Source of the DNA: Bacillus sp. BA3
GTDB taxonomy: Bacteria > Bacillota > Bacilli > Bacillales > DSM-1321
Direction of reading: 5' to 3'
Length of the DNA stretch: 64,000 nucleotides
Assembly (NCBI GenBank): GCA_002835675.1
Contig: PIZR01000003.1
Span: 186,001-250,000, forward strand
The notes beneath the pieces are model-generated. The model did not search any database, was not told the DNA's origin, and was given only the letters and a program-made list of their open reading frames with translations. The stretch's first letter is position 1. Every line of letters begins with the position of its first letter. Both the position numbers and the translations under genes were made by a program. Below, piece after piece: positions 26,398 through 35,632 of this stretch.

Positions 26398-26760
26398 TCA
26401 ATGCCCGTTGAGTTTGTCCGCTATATTCTTATCAAAAACGAATACGGAAATCGCTATGTTCTCTTTGATTTTTATGTCTGAAAACAAATGAAGCAGTTTA
26501 GCTCCAACCAGTTCTTCCATTCCATCAGGAGGACTCTCCGAATACACATCCTGAACCATCTTGGTTCGTGCAGAATGGACCATGTCCCTTCCTTCCTCCG
26601 ATCTTGATATGAACATTTCCGTAGGAGTCAAATTTCCATATAACGTAGAAACGGCCATATTTTCCACGAAAACCGTGTGTATGCGTTCTGGTCCTTTACC
26701 GAATAGTTCCTTGCGCAGCTTACGAATCATATCATTGAATTCATGGATAACTTTTGACAC
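26398..26760 (-). CDS. MpsC/DUF2294-family protein
   Basis: Short protein (120 aa) of the DUF2294 (PF10057) family, sometimes named MpsC after a membrane-potential system in Staphylococcus; molecular role unsettled. The diagnostic N-terminal block IRKLRKELFGKGPERIHTVFVENM is present, followed by GNLTPTEMFI and ARTKMVQDVY. I chose the GTG at 26760, ten bases after a GGAG; the ATG at 26817 has no ribosome site and adds residues absent from the family. Its place between fdhD and the formate dehydrogenase suggests a link to that enzyme. Confidence 0.7.
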   Translation of the reverse strand: MSKVIHEFNDMIRKLRKELFGKGPERIHTVFVENMAVSTLYGNLTPTEMFISRSEEGRDMVHSARTKMVQDVYSESPPDGMEELVGAKLLHLFSDIKIKENIAISVFVFDKNIADKLNGH

Positions 26761-26865
26761 CGTTGCGTCACTCCAATTCAAGAAAATTAAGTTCTCAATT
26801 TTCTTATCATAAATCAACGCGAAGAAAAACGAAAGGAATTTGGGAATGATACCCTCTTTCCAGGA

Positions 26866-26894
26866 TTGTTTCTTTTAATAATTAAAGGTATAAT
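26866..26894 (+). promoter_or_regulatory. Sigma-A-type promoter for the formate dehydrogenase leader
   Basis: TTGTTT and TATAAT with exactly 17 bases between them. Transcription would start near 26901, giving about 190 nt of leader before the fdhF start. The rest of the 26761-27093 gap holds the leader structures described next. Confidence 0.65.
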
Positions 26895-27005
26895 AACAAT
26901 GATGAAAGTTGGGAGCATAATAGTGTACTGTTTTGTCCTATCTTTTTTAAAATTATCCATTATGGTATGGATTGGTATATTGGCAAGCTTTGCTATTAAA
27001 CTATT

Positions 27006-27061
27006 CCACCATGACCTACATTTCCGTTCAGAGACGGAGGTGTAATCATGGTGGTTTTTTT
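27006..27061 (+). terminator. Terminator-like hairpin in the formate dehydrogenase leader
   Basis: A perfect 9-bp stem, CCACCATGA (27006-27014) with TCATGGTGG (27046-27054), is followed by seven T. The loop contains a smaller TCCGT/ACGGA hairpin and a GGAGGTG ribosome site. That site precedes an ATG (27048) of a 32-codon frame that overlaps the fdhF start in another register. Position 32 bases before fdhF suggests attenuation rather than the end of an upstream gene. Confidence 0.6.
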
Positions 27062-27093
27062 GCGTCTTTTTGGCTATAAAAGGGGGAAATATA

Positions 27094-30033
27094 ATGAGCG
27101 ATTCAAACATCACCATCAAAATCAACGGGAAGGAATATACCACTAATGAGGGAGCGACAATATTGGAGGTCATCAACCAAAATGAGATGGCTCATCCACA
27201 GATCTGTTATGTTCCTGAAGTGGACCCGATCCAAACATGCGACACATGCATCGTCGAAGTTAATGGGAAACTCGTCCGGTCATGTTCGACAAAAGCAGTG
27301 AGCGGCATGGATATAGCCTTGGACTCAAGCAAGGCAAAAGAAGCCCAAACCGAGGCCATGGATCGTATCCTGGAAAACCATTCTTTATACTGTACTGTAT
27401 GTGATAATAATAACGGAAATTGCAAACTGCATAACACGGCAGAATTAATGGAAATTGAACACCAAAAATATCCTTACACACCGAAAGTGAAATTGGATGC
27501 CGTCGATATGTCCCATCCATTTTACCGCTATGATGCCAATCAATGCATCGCATGCGGGCAATGTGTTGAAGTCTGCCAAAACCTTCAGGTCAACGAGACG
27601 CTGTCCATCGATTGGGAAGCAGAACGCCCACGGGTAATCTGGGATGAAGGAACGGAAATCAATAACTCATCTTGTGTAGGCTGCGGACAGTGTGTAACCA
27701 TTTGTCCATGTAATGCATTAATGGAAAAATCGATGCTGGGCGAGGCCGGTTTCATGTCAGGTTTGAAAAACGATATGCTTGAACCAATGATAGACCTTGT
27801 CAAAGAAGTGGAGCCTGGATACAGCGGGATTTTTGCCATTTCGGAGATTGAAGCGGCAATGCGTGATACACGAACGAAGAAGACAAAAACGGTCTGTACG
27901 TTCTGTGGGGTAGGATGCACATTCGAAGTCTGGACAAAAGACCGTAAAATCCTTAAAGTCCAACCTACTCATGAAGCTCCCGTCAATGCGATATCCACAT
28001 GTGTCAAAGGGAAATTCGGTTGGGACTTCGTAAACTCGGAAAAACGTTTGACAAAGCCCCTGATTCGGAAAAATGGAAGATTCGTTGAATCAAGCTGGGA
28101 TGAAGCACTTGATTTGGTTGCATCCAGACTCGGTTCGATCAAACAGCAATACGGCGGAAATTCAGTAGGCTTCATTTCCTCTTCCAAGATCACGAATGAA
28201 GAAAACTATGTAATTCAAAAACTGGCACGGCAAATGTTCGAAACGAATAACGTGGACAATTGCTCTCGTTACTGTCAATCTCCGGCAACAGACGGACTGT
28301 TCCGTACAGTCGGCATGGGCGGAGATGCTGGTACGATCAAAGATATCGCCGCAGCAGGTCTTGTCATCATCGTTGGTGCCAACCCGGCAGAAGGCCATCC
28401 CGTACTCGCGACACGCGTTAAACGGGCTCACAAGCTTCACGGACAAAAACTGATCGTAGCTGACATCCGCAAAAACGAAATGGCAGAGCGTTCCGATATC
28501 CATATCAGTCCAAAACAAGGAACGGATCAAGTATGGTTGATGGCGGTTACAAAATATATGATCGATCAAGGCTGGCATGATCAAGAATTCATCAATGAAA
28601 ATGTTAACTTCTTCGACGATTATAAAGAAGTACTTGAAAAATATACCCTGGAATATGCAGAAACACACACAGGTATTTCAAAAGAAACATTGATCCAAAT
28701 AGCTGAAACCATTCGCGATGCAGACGGAACATGCATTCTTTGGGGAATGGGCGTTACACAAAACACTGGTGCTTCCGATACTTCGGCTGCAATTTCCAAC
28801 CTGCTATTAGCTACAGGCAACTACCGTCGCCCAGGAGCGGGAGCTTATCCGCTTCGCGGCCATAACAATGTTCAGGGAGCTTGCGATATGGGCACCCTTC
28901 CAACATGGCTTCCGGGATATCAGCATGTTACCGATGACGTGGCACGTGCTAAATTCGAAAAAGCATATGGAGTGAAAATCGATGGCAAACCAGGCATGAA
29001 CAATATTGAAATGCTTAAAGCGATAGAAAAAGGCGACATGAAGGCCATGTATCTTGTAGGTGAAGATATGGCACTTGTTGATGCAGATGCAAACCATGTT
29101 GATAAAGTGTTATCCGGATTGGATTTCTTTGTTGTCCAGGATATTTTCCTTTCAAGGACTGCCCAATATGCCGACGTGGTATTGCCCGGAGCTCCATCTC
29201 TTGAAAAAGACGGAACGTTCACCAATACGGAGCGCCGTGTACAGCGCTTATATAAAGCCCTTCCCACTATGGGAGATTCTAAGGCAGACTGGGAAATCAC
29301 TCAGGAGATCGCAAACCGCTTAGGTGCAAATTGGAACTACACACATCCTGGTGAAATCTATGATGAAATGGCAAGCCTGTCACCGATATTCAGCCAAGCG
29401 AATTATGAGGTGCTGGAAGGATGGAATAGCTTCCTATGGGGAAGCCATGATGGATCAAGCACGCCGCTTCTTTATGTGGATGGCTTCAACTTCCCTGATA
29501 AGAAAGCGCGCTTTGCACTGGCTGACTGGGTGGAGCCGCATAAATTCCCGAAAGAATATGACCTTCATATCAATAATGGACGCATGCTGGAGCATTTCCA
29601 TGAAGGCAATATGACGAACAAATCCAATGGAATCCAATCGAAGGTACCTGATATTTTCGTTGAGGTTTCACCAGAACTTGCCAAAGAACGTAAAGTCAGT
29701 GATGGCGGACTCGTTCGCTTAGTGTCTCCATTCGGGGCCGTTAAGTTAAAAGCCCTGATCACAGACCGCGTTAAAAATAATGAGCTATTTTTACCGATGA
29801 ACTCCGTTGATAAAGACTCTGCCATTAACTTTCTGACCGGTCCTATCTATGATCAACGCACAAGCACGCCTGCTTACAAGCAGACGATGGTCCGCATGGA
29901 AGTATTAAGCGCAAGCGGGGATATCCCATTACCAGGTACCAATCCACGGAACAAAAAACGCCATCCTCAAAATGGTGTCGAGGTTGAACGTAAGTGGGCA
30001 CGTCCAGGGTATGTTCACTTAACGGATAAATAA
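27094..30033 (+). CDS. fdhF: Formate dehydrogenase, large molybdopterin/Fe-S subunit
   Basis: Oxidises formate to CO2 (979 aa; like B. subtilis YrhE/YjgC). Domains in order: plant-type [2Fe-2S] segment (cysteines in CDTCIVEVNG and neighbours, about 20-80), a Cys/His-rich cluster (HSLYCTVCDNNNGNC), two [4Fe-4S] ferredoxin motifs (CIACGQCVEVC, CVGCGQCVTIC; about 150-215), then the molybdopterin oxidoreductase part. The latter begins with CTFCGVGC and has the catalytic ligand in DNCSRYCQSP at Cys394, where E. coli FdhF has selenocysteine. The C-terminal molybdopterin-dinucleotide domain follows. The ATG at 27094 has AAAGGGGG upstream. Paired with a DUF1641 gene. Confidence 0.93.
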   Translation: MSDSNITIKINGKEYTTNEGATILEVINQNEMAHPQICYVPEVDPIQTCDTCIVEVNGKLVRSCSTKAVSGMDIALDSSKAKEAQTEAMDRILENHSLYCTVCDNNNGNCKLHNTAELMEIEHQKYPYTPKVKLDAVDMSHPFYRYDANQCIACGQCVEVCQNLQVNETLSIDWEAERPRVIWDEGTEINNSSCVGCGQCVTICPCNALMEKSMLGEAGFMSGLKNDMLEPMIDLVKEVEPGYSGIFAISEIEAAMRDTRTKKTKTVCTFCGVGCTFEVWTKDRKILKVQPTHEAPVNAISTCVKGKFGWDFVNSEKRLTKPLIRKNGRFVESSWDEALDLVASRLGSIKQQYGGNSVGFISSSKITNEENYVIQKLARQMFETNNVDNCSRYCQSPATDGLFRTVGMGGDAGTIKDIAAAGLVIIVGANPAEGHPVLATRVKRAHKLHGQKLIVADIRKNEMAERSDIHISPKQGTDQVWLMAVTKYMIDQGWHDQEFINENVNFFDDYKEVLEKYTLEYAETHTGISKETLIQIAETIRDADGTCILWGMGVTQNTGASDTSAAISNLLLATGNYRRPGAGAYPLRGHNNVQGACDMGTLPTWLPGYQHVTDDVARAKFEKAYGVKIDGKPGMNNIEMLKAIEKGDMKAMYLVGEDMALVDADANHVDKVLSGLDFFVVQDIFLSRTAQYADVVLPGAPSLEKDGTFTNTERRVQRLYKALPTMGDSKADWEITQEIANRLGANWNYTHPGEIYDEMASLSPIFSQANYEVLEGWNSFLWGSHDGSSTPLLYVDGFNFPDKKARFALADWVEPHKFPKEYDLHINNGRMLEHFHEGNMTNKSNGIQSKVPDIFVEVSPELAKERKVSDGGLVRLVSPFGAVKLKALITDRVKNNELFLPMNSVDKDSAINFLTGPIYDQRTSTPAYKQTMVRMEVLSASGDIPLPGTNPRNKKRHPQNGVEVERKWARPGYVHLTDK

Positions 30034-30051
30034 ACAAGGAGGGTGAAGATC

Positions 30052-30528
30052 ATGGCAGCTCCTATTACGGAAATCCATAATCCCATTACTGAGGAAGAAA
30101 TAAAGCTTCAAAAACTGGAGGAACTGAAAACGCTGATCACCGATAATGAAGATGCCTTGAACAATATGTTTAAAATCGTCAATGAACTGAATGACTCAGG
30201 AGTATTCGAAGCCGCGACCTCCATGCTTCAAGGAAAAGAACAAATTGCCAAAATCGCTCTTCAACAAATCACAAGACAACCTGTCACAAACCTGATCAAT
30301 ACCCTTATGGGGGCAACAGGAGCCTTGATGAATGCCGATGCCGCACAATCCACGAAACTGCTTAACAGTGCACTTGCAGGAATCGATGAAGGAAACAAGT
30401 TCCTTCAGGCCGATAAAAAGATCGGCGTTTTGGATTTAATGAAAACATTGAATGATCCAGACATAAACCGGGCGATCGGCTTTGGCGTCCACTTCCTTAA
30501 GGGGATGGGCAAGGAATTAAAAGAATAG
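30052..30528 (+). CDS. DUF1641 protein, formate dehydrogenase partner (YrhD/YjgD-like)
   Basis: Helical protein (158 aa) of the DUF1641 family. In bacilli it is nearly always encoded directly after the large formate dehydrogenase subunit, where it is thought to be an accessory or second subunit. The visible core is PVTNLINTLMGATGALMNADAAQ and LLDLMKTLNDPDINRAIGFGVHFLKGMGKEL-like sequence (GVLDLMKTLNDPDINRA). AGGAGGGTG precedes the ATG at 30052, 18 bases after the fdhF stop, so the pair is one operon. Confidence 0.88.
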   Translation: MAAPITEIHNPITEEEIKLQKLEELKTLITDNEDALNNMFKIVNELNDSGVFEAATSMLQGKEQIAKIALQQITRQPVTNLINTLMGATGALMNADAAQSTKLLNSALAGIDEGNKFLQADKKIGVLDLMKTLNDPDINRAIGFGVHFLKGMGKELKE

Positions 30529-30533
30529 ACTCG

Positions 30534-30573
30534 GAACAAAGACTCAAGAGAAGCTTCTTTTGAGTCTTTGTTC
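30534..30573 (+). terminator. Terminator of the formate dehydrogenase operon
   Basis: Perfect 14-bp stem GAACAAAGACTCAA/TTGAGTCTTTGTTC. The T-rich stretch is within the distal arm. Confidence 0.75.
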
Positions 30574-30650
30574 TATCATTGGGCTTAGTTGCTGAAAACT
30601 GCTGAAAGTGTAGCGTATTGGATAAGATTAGCATTGGAGTGGATGATTTA

Positions 30651-30929
30651 ATGAATCAAGAAGAAAAAATTAAGGAATTAGAATACGAATTGTTTTTATT
30701 GAAGCATGCATTTTTTAAATTACATGATAGTATGGCCCCGAATTTAAAGTCTAGGTATTATGAGTTATTATCACATGGCTTTACAGAGCAAGGGCACAAA
30801 AAATTATCCCACAAAGGAAGAAATGAGAAAAAAATGGCGGATATAAAAAATATGGAAATGGAAGAATTACATATTGCCTCAGTAAAAAAAATCTTATTAG
30901 CTTATCAAGCTGATGGAGTTTTCCAGTAA
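30651..30929 (+). CDS. Small protein of unknown function
   Basis: Predicted 92-aa charged protein that I do not recognise. Residues 1-30 (EEKIKELEYELFLLKHAFFKL) have heptad spacing typical of a short coiled coil, and the remainder is Lys/Glu-rich with no membrane segment. The ATG at 30651 is 11 bases after a GGAG, a weak fit; an in-frame GTG lies four codons earlier. A terminator follows, which supports a real transcription unit. It lies between the formate dehydrogenase operon and a convergent NERD gene. Confidence 0.55.
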   Translation: MNQEEKIKELEYELFLLKHAFFKLHDSMAPNLKSRYYELLSHGFTEQGHKKLSHKGRNEKKMADIKNMEMEELHIASVKKILLAYQADGVFQ

Positions 30930-30992
30930 TAGATATTATTTTGGAGGATTTCCAAAATGTTGATGTAAATATAGAGAAATGATTTTTACTAT

Positions 30993-31024
30993 TAAGGAAT
31001 GGTATAGAAACTATTCCTTTTTTA
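30993..31024 (+). terminator. Terminator after the unknown small gene
   Basis: AAGGAAT/ATTCCTT stem with T6; lies between convergent genes. Confidence 0.7.
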
Positions 31025-31049
31025 TGATTAAGGAAAGATCACCCAGAAA

Positions 31050-32024
31050 TCACTCATCAAAATACAGGCTGTACACCCTCCCCTTATTCGCACCACTGCT
31101 TGTCAGATTCAGCGATTGCAAGATCCTCGTTGCATTGGATGAAGAGGAAATGTTTAAAAAGTTCCTCAACTGCCGATTCGTTATGGTCGAGCCTAATAGA
31201 TAAAAATAATCTCGTAAAGCCGGGATATGTGCTTTTTTACTGGAGAGTTGGCATTGATTGCAAAGCCATGTGCCATGCCTTCTAAATAATTTATTGCCCT
31301 TACAATTCTCACAAATCACTCCTTTAATTAGGTCCTTTTCGGTAAGATTGTATCGTTCCAGAATGGAAAAGTCCGCATCGATGTGGTGTTTATTCATTAC
31401 GCGAATTGCTTTCTTCAAATCTTTCTCACTAAAACTGGATTCTGTTATGGAATGCTCCATTTGATTAATTTTAGCGGGAAGTGCATCGCGATGGATAACT
31501 TTATAGTGGAGTTCATGGTTTTCAAGAGCTGTACGGATGATTGTTTGGGGATTACTGATGACAATCAATGAAAGGATGGGCAGTGAGGGAAAACCGTTTT
31601 TCAAGAACCAATTGGTCAATTGTGATTCCTGGCGGCTGACTTGTATGATGGGATCTGGAAATGCCGTTTCTTTTCCTTCTATCGTTCGAATGAGCTGATT
31701 GAAATGCGGATCAAAATAGATCGCCCCTGCAATGTTCTTCACTTCAATGATAAGCGCATATTTCTTGGAGATTAATAAGGTATCCAGTTGAAAAAATCGG
31801 GATTGATCCTGAAGCCTTAAATCGTGGAAGATGAAATAGCTTTTCGGTTCAAGAAAGCTTAATGGAAAATCAATGGAACATTCCCCTTTATAGCCCGCTT
31901 CCCTTTTTTTGAGATCGTTCATGATTAAGGGAACTTTAGGGTGATTCGGAGGAAGCCTGCACGCTAATGCACGTAATTTGCGGACGGCAAGAGGAACTTT
32001 TCGCTTTTTTACAATCAATTTCAT
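31050..32024 (-). CDS. NERD-domain (nuclease-related) protein
   Basis: Predicted 324-aa protein. The NERD domain occupies about 40-150: YKGECSIDFPLSFL, FIFHDLRLQ, and the core FFQLDTLLISKKYALIIEVKNIAG with the D...EVK pattern of the restriction-endonuclease-like fold. The C-terminal half has a four-cysteine zinc-ribbon-like element (CENCKGNKLFRRHGTWLCNQC, about 240-262) and a final helical domain. NERD proteins are linked to DNA processing, but this family's role in bacilli is not settled. No ribosome site stands out beyond a weak AGCGATGAAATTG context; single-gene unit. Confidence 0.75.
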   Translation of the reverse strand: MKLIVKKRKVPLAVRKLRALACRLPPNHPKVPLIMNDLKKREAGYKGECSIDFPLSFLEPKSYFIFHDLRLQDQSRFFQLDTLLISKKYALIIEVKNIAGAIYFDPHFNQLIRTIEGKETAFPDPIIQVSRQESQLTNWFLKNGFPSLPILSLIVISNPQTIIRTALENHELHYKVIHRDALPAKINQMEHSITESSFSEKDLKKAIRVMNKHHIDADFSILERYNLTEKDLIKGVICENCKGNKLFRRHGTWLCNQCQLSSKKAHIPALRDYFYLLGSTITNRQLRNFLNISSSSNATRILQSLNLTSSGANKGRVYSLYFDE

Positions 32025-32083
32025 CGCTCCAATCCTATTTTCTTCAAAAGGATTCTACAGCAAATGATGGATATTGTACAGTT

Positions 32084-32183
32084 TATCTGCGAAATCGGGA
32101 ATATATCTTCGAAATTGGAGATATATCAACGAAAAATCCTGATATATCTGCGAATTATACGATTTATCGATTTTTCGACAAAA
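32084..32183. repeat. Degenerate tandem repeat of about 20 bp
   Basis: Four units of 20-21 bases, each beginning TATC and carrying a CGAA core (TATCTGCGAAATCGGGAATA, TATCTTCGAAATTGGAGATA, then two more diverged units), followed by a partial fifth. It lies between the NERD gene and tmRNA, upstream of the NERD start. Not a CRISPR array: no unique spacers separate the units. Confidence 0.65.
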
Positions 32184-32203
32184 ACGACGAAAAAAAACCA
32201 AAT

Positions 32204-32231
32204 AAAAAACCACCAATATATGTATTGGTGG
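32204..32231 (-). terminator. Terminator of tmRNA
   Basis: CCACCAATAC/GTATTGGTGG-type stem followed by T6. It overlaps the 3' CCA end of the mature RNA. Confidence 0.85.
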
Positions 32232-32587
32232 AGACGGTGGGAGTCGAACCCACGTCCAGACATAACGGCACTTAAGCTTCTACGAGTGTAGTCGATATAT
32301 TCGCATTTCGCGAACTCATTAGCCTATCGACAGGCGGCAGAGCAGCTAGTCTGATTGGTCTCTTCCTTCATCCTCAGACGGTGGATTCCGGCGTATCCCA
32401 CTTAGAGTGAGTCCCTTACCCTACCACGTGGGCCATGGAGGGAGGAACAGCTATCGACTGTTATTAAGCAGCGAAAGCTAGGTTGTTGTTTTGTTTGCCA
32501 GTTATAGGCGTTGACGTTTTAACGAGGCCGATCCCCTCGACTCGCAACTTAAGCTCGAACTATCCCTGTCGAATCCGTAACGTCCCC
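32226..32587 (-). ncRNA. ssrA: Transfer-messenger RNA (tmRNA, SsrA)
   Basis: 362-nt RNA that rescues stalled ribosomes together with SmpB. The 5' end GGGGACGTTACGGATTCGAC and the 3' end GGTTCGACTCCCACCGTCTC-CACCA form the Ala-tRNA-like domain, with the CCA encoded. The tag reading frame is near 32462-32500: GGC AAA CAA AAC AAC AAC CTA GCT TTC GCT GCT then TAA TAA. With the initial charged alanine the tag is AGKQNNNLAFAA, ending in the small, hydrophobic residues recognised by ClpXP. Flanked by smpB, as in other bacilli. Confidence 0.97.
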
Positions 32588-32663
32588 ATGATATAAATGG
32601 AGCGTACGAGAGAAGAATAGTCAGCAAGTTGGCTGATATTCAATTGTCATCGGTACAGGATTA

Positions 32664-32691
32664 ATTATAACAGATTGGCTCAAAAAATCAA
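32664..32691 (-). promoter_or_regulatory. Promoter of ssrA
   Basis: TTGATT and TATAAT 16 bases apart on the minus strand, about 75 bases upstream of the mature tmRNA 5' end, consistent with a processed precursor. Confidence 0.6.
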
Positions 32692-32710
32692 TTGTAAGGT
32701 CTTGGCAGTT

Positions 32711-33178
32711 CTACATCTTCTGCCGATCACGGAATGCACGTTCAATATCACGCTTCGCTTCCTTCTTCTTCAGGTCTTCACGCTTGTCATATTGCTTCTT
32801 CCCTTTACCCAGACCGATTAAAACCTTGGCAAAGCCATTTTTCAAATACATTTTCAACGGTACGATCGTGTAGCCTGTTTCCTTTGTTACACCGATCAGT
32901 TTACTAATTTCCTTCTTATGCAAAAGAAGCTTCCGTGTCCGCAACGGGTCATGGTTAAACTGGTTTCCCTGCTCATAAGGGCTTACATGCATATTATAAA
33001 GATAGATTTCTCCATTTTCTATTTTAGCGAAGGCATCCTTTAAATTCACTCGGGCCGCACGGATGGCCTTGATTTCGGTTCCCTTCAAAACGATTCCTGC
33101 TTCAAACGTTTGTTCAATAAAGAAATCATGATAAGCCTTTTTATTTTGTGCTAGTTGTTTACCTGAACCTTTTGGCAT
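32711..33178 (-). CDS. smpB: SmpB, tmRNA-binding protein
   Basis: Small RNA-binding protein (155 aa) that joins tmRNA to the stalled ribosome and mimics the missing codon-anticodon arm. Conserved features: [26 protein letters not shown] at the start, [29 protein letters not shown], and a basic C-terminal tail ([18 protein letters not shown]) that reads the mRNA channel. GGGGAGAG precedes the ATG. Lies between rnr and ssrA in the usual bacillar order. Confidence 0.96.
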   Translation of the reverse strand: MPKGSGKQLAQNKKAYHDFFIEQTFEAGIVLKGTEIKAIRAARVNLKDAFAKIENGEIYLYNMHVSPYEQGNQFNHDPLRTRKLLLHKKEISKLIGVTKETGYTIVPLKMYLKNGFAKVLIGLGKGKKQYDKREDLKKKEAKRDIERAFRDRQKM

Positions 33179-33244
33179 CTAACTCTCCCCTTTTTACATC
33201 CAATCGCGGCAAGAGGATGAAATGATCATCCCCCGCCTCAATCT

Positions 33245-35602
33245 TTATCTCTTTTTTGGTTTTCTCTTGCGCTTGGCAGCTGGCGCATTTTCAAAGAATT
33301 TTTTCTTCTTTTTCGATTTTCTCCCATTAGAAGGCGAATCTCCATTACGGCCGCCGCCTTTACCTTCATTACGTCCTCCATTGCCTCCACGGCCGCGTTT
33401 ACGTTCACCTGAATTGGCTTTGAATATTTTCTTCTCGCCAGATGGACGCGGACGGCTTACCTTCATGCCGATAATTTCAAAATCGATGGCGCGTTCCTCT
33501 TTATTGACGTTGGAAACACGTACGTCGATCTCATCGCCAATCCGGAACACATTACCGGTACGTTCCCCGATCATTGCAAGCTGACGCTCATCGAAGCGGT
33601 AATAATCATCCGTCATGAAGCTGACATGGACAAGTCCTTCAATGGTGTTCGGCAGCTCGACGAACATCCCGAAATTCGTAACCGAACCAATGATCCCGGT
33701 ATACTCTTCGCCGATTTTATCCAGCATATATTCCGCTTTCTTCAGATCATCCGTTTCCCGTTCAGCATCGACTGAGCGACGTTCACGTTTCGATGTATGA
33801 TCGGCAATCTCAGGTAAATTGGCATTCCATTTCTCCTTCGTAGCTTCATCCAGTTTACCTTCCACCAAGTAGGTCCTGATCAACCTGTGCACGATCAAAT
33901 CCGGGTAACGGCGAATCGGCGATGTGAAATGTGTATAAAACTCAGCAGATAAACCAAAGTGACCTAAGCTCTCCGGATCATATTTCGCCTGTTGCATGGA
34001 ACGGAGCATGACGGTGGATATGACCGTTTCTTCCGGTTTACCGGCTACCGCCTCAATGATTTCCTGTAACGCCTTAGGGTGAACGTCATTGGCCGATCCC
34101 CGGACAATATATCCGAAGTTCGTTATGAATTCAAAGAAACGCTGCAGTTTTTCCGGCTTGGGATCTTCATGAATACGGTAAATGAACGGTACGTCAAGAC
34201 GGTGGAAATGCTCTGCAACGGTTTCATTAGCCGCAAGCATGAACTCTTCAATCAGCTTTTCGGCAACCGACCTTTCACGTAAAACCACATCAGTCGGATG
34301 GCCTTCTTCATCAACGATGACTTTAGCTTCATTGAAATCAAAGTCAATCGCACCGCGGTTCATCCGGTTCTTGCGCAGGATGGCAGCTAACTTCTCCATG
34401 TCCTGGAACATCGGCACCAACGCTTCATAGCGTTCGAGCTGTTCTTCATCTTTATCGACAAGGATTTTGTTCACATTTCCATATGTCATACGTTCCGTCG
34501 TCTTAATGACACTTTCAAAAATCTCATGGTTGACGACTTTGCCATCTGGCGTAATTTCCATTTCACAAGAGAGTGTAAAGCGATCGACTTGTGGGTTCAA
34601 GGAACAAATGCCATTCGATAAACGATGCGGGATCATCGGGATGACCCTGTCCACCAAATAAACGCTCGTCCCTCTTTCCAAGGCTTCCTTATCGATTGGT
34701 GATCCTTCCTTCACATAATGGCTGACATCAGCAATATGAACACCCAGCTTATAATTGCCATTTTCAAGTTTGGAAACAGTGACGGCATCATCCAGGTCCT
34801 TTGCATCCGCTCCATCAATCGTGACCAAAACATCATTGCGCAAATCCCTGCGGCTTCCAATTTCACTTTCTTCAATGGTATCCGAAACGGCATTGGCTTG
34901 TTCCATGACGTCATCCGGGAACTCCATTGGCAAACCATATTTATGGATCACGGAAAGAATATCTACACCAGGATCATTTTTATGTCCAAGAATCTCAATG
35001 ACTTCACCTTCGGCACTTATGCGTCCTTCAGGATAAGAAGTAAGCTTGACGACAACCTTATGGCCCTCTACCGCTCCATGTGAAGCATGCTGCGGAATGA
35101 AAATATCGTTTGCGATCTTTTTATCATCAGGGATGACGAAACCAAAACTTTTACTTTCGGAGTATGTACCGACCACTTGTGTAATACCGCGTTCAAGAAT
35201 TCTGATGACCGTGCCTTCTTGCCTTGAGCCCGATGTTTCCGAAGATACTCGTACCATGACGACATCTCCATGCATCGCTGTGCCCGTTTCATTCGGCGGA
35301 ATGAAAATATCATCCATTCCAGGGTTATCTTCAGGTGTGACAAAGGCGAATCCCTTAGCGTGTCCTGTTAATTTACCACGGAACAAATTCATCTTTTGCG
35401 GCAGCCCGTAACGATTGCTCCTCGTTCTGACCACCAATCCCTTTTCTTCCATCTTTACTAGAGCCTTAACGAAATTCTTGAAATCTGCCGAGTCTTCGAT
35501 TTTCAAAGCCTCTTCCAGTTCTTGTACCGTTAAGGGCTTATACGCTTCATCCGTCATGTATGTCAGAAGCTTATTAATATGTTCTTGAATGTTATCTTCC
35601 AT
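33245..35602 (-). CDS. rnr: RNase R, 3'-5' exoribonuclease
   Basis: Processive exoribonuclease (785 aa; B. subtilis 779) that degrades structured RNA, including messages released by trans-translation. Order of parts: N-terminal winged helix (about 10-65), two cold-shock-type OB folds, the RNB catalytic domain with [14 protein letters not shown] near 270 (metal-binding aspartates), an S1 domain ([30 protein letters not shown], about 635), and a long Lys/Arg/Gly-rich tail (about 715-785). Neighbours are est and smpB. The basic tail probably helps bind RNA. Confidence 0.95.
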   Translation of the reverse strand: MEDNIQEHINKLLTYMTDEAYKPLTVQELEEALKIEDSADFKNFVKALVKMEEKGLVVRTRSNRYGLPQKMNLFRGKLTGHAKGFAFVTPEDNPGMDDIFIPPNETGTAMHGDVVMVRVSSETSGSRQEGTVIRILERGITQVVGTYSESKSFGFVIPDDKKIANDIFIPQHASHGAVEGHKVVVKLTSYPEGRISAEGEVIEILGHKNDPGVDILSVIHKYGLPMEFPDDVMEQANAVSDTIEESEIGSRRDLRNDVLVTIDGADAKDLDDAVTVSKLENGNYKLGVHIADVSHYVKEGSPIDKEALERGTSVYLVDRVIPMIPHRLSNGICSLNPQVDRFTLSCEMEITPDGKVVNHEIFESVIKTTERMTYGNVNKILVDKDEEQLERYEALVPMFQDMEKLAAILRKNRMNRGAIDFDFNEAKVIVDEEGHPTDVVLRERSVAEKLIEEFMLAANETVAEHFHRLDVPFIYRIHEDPKPEKLQRFFEFITNFGYIVRGSANDVHPKALQEIIEAVAGKPEETVISTVMLRSMQQAKYDPESLGHFGLSAEFYTHFTSPIRRYPDLIVHRLIRTYLVEGKLDEATKEKWNANLPEIADHTSKRERRSVDAERETDDLKKAEYMLDKIGEEYTGIIGSVTNFGMFVELPNTIEGLVHVSFMTDDYYRFDERQLAMIGERTGNVFRIGDEIDVRVSNVNKEERAIDFEIIGMKVSRPRPSGEKKIFKANSGERKRGRGGNGGRNEGKGGGRNGDSPSNGRKSKKKKKFFENAPAAKRKRKPKKR

Positions 35603-35632
35603 GAAAACCCTCCTATTCAGGGTATATTTTTG

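Noticed and set aside
28162..28668. 168-codon antisense frame inside fdhF
   Set aside because: Lies wholly within a well-supported enzyme gene in the opposite strand; no ribosome site and low-complexity composition typical of shadow frames.
32084..32183. Possible CRISPR array
   Set aside because: Units are contiguous at 20-21 bases, degenerate, and without spacers; no cas genes in the window.
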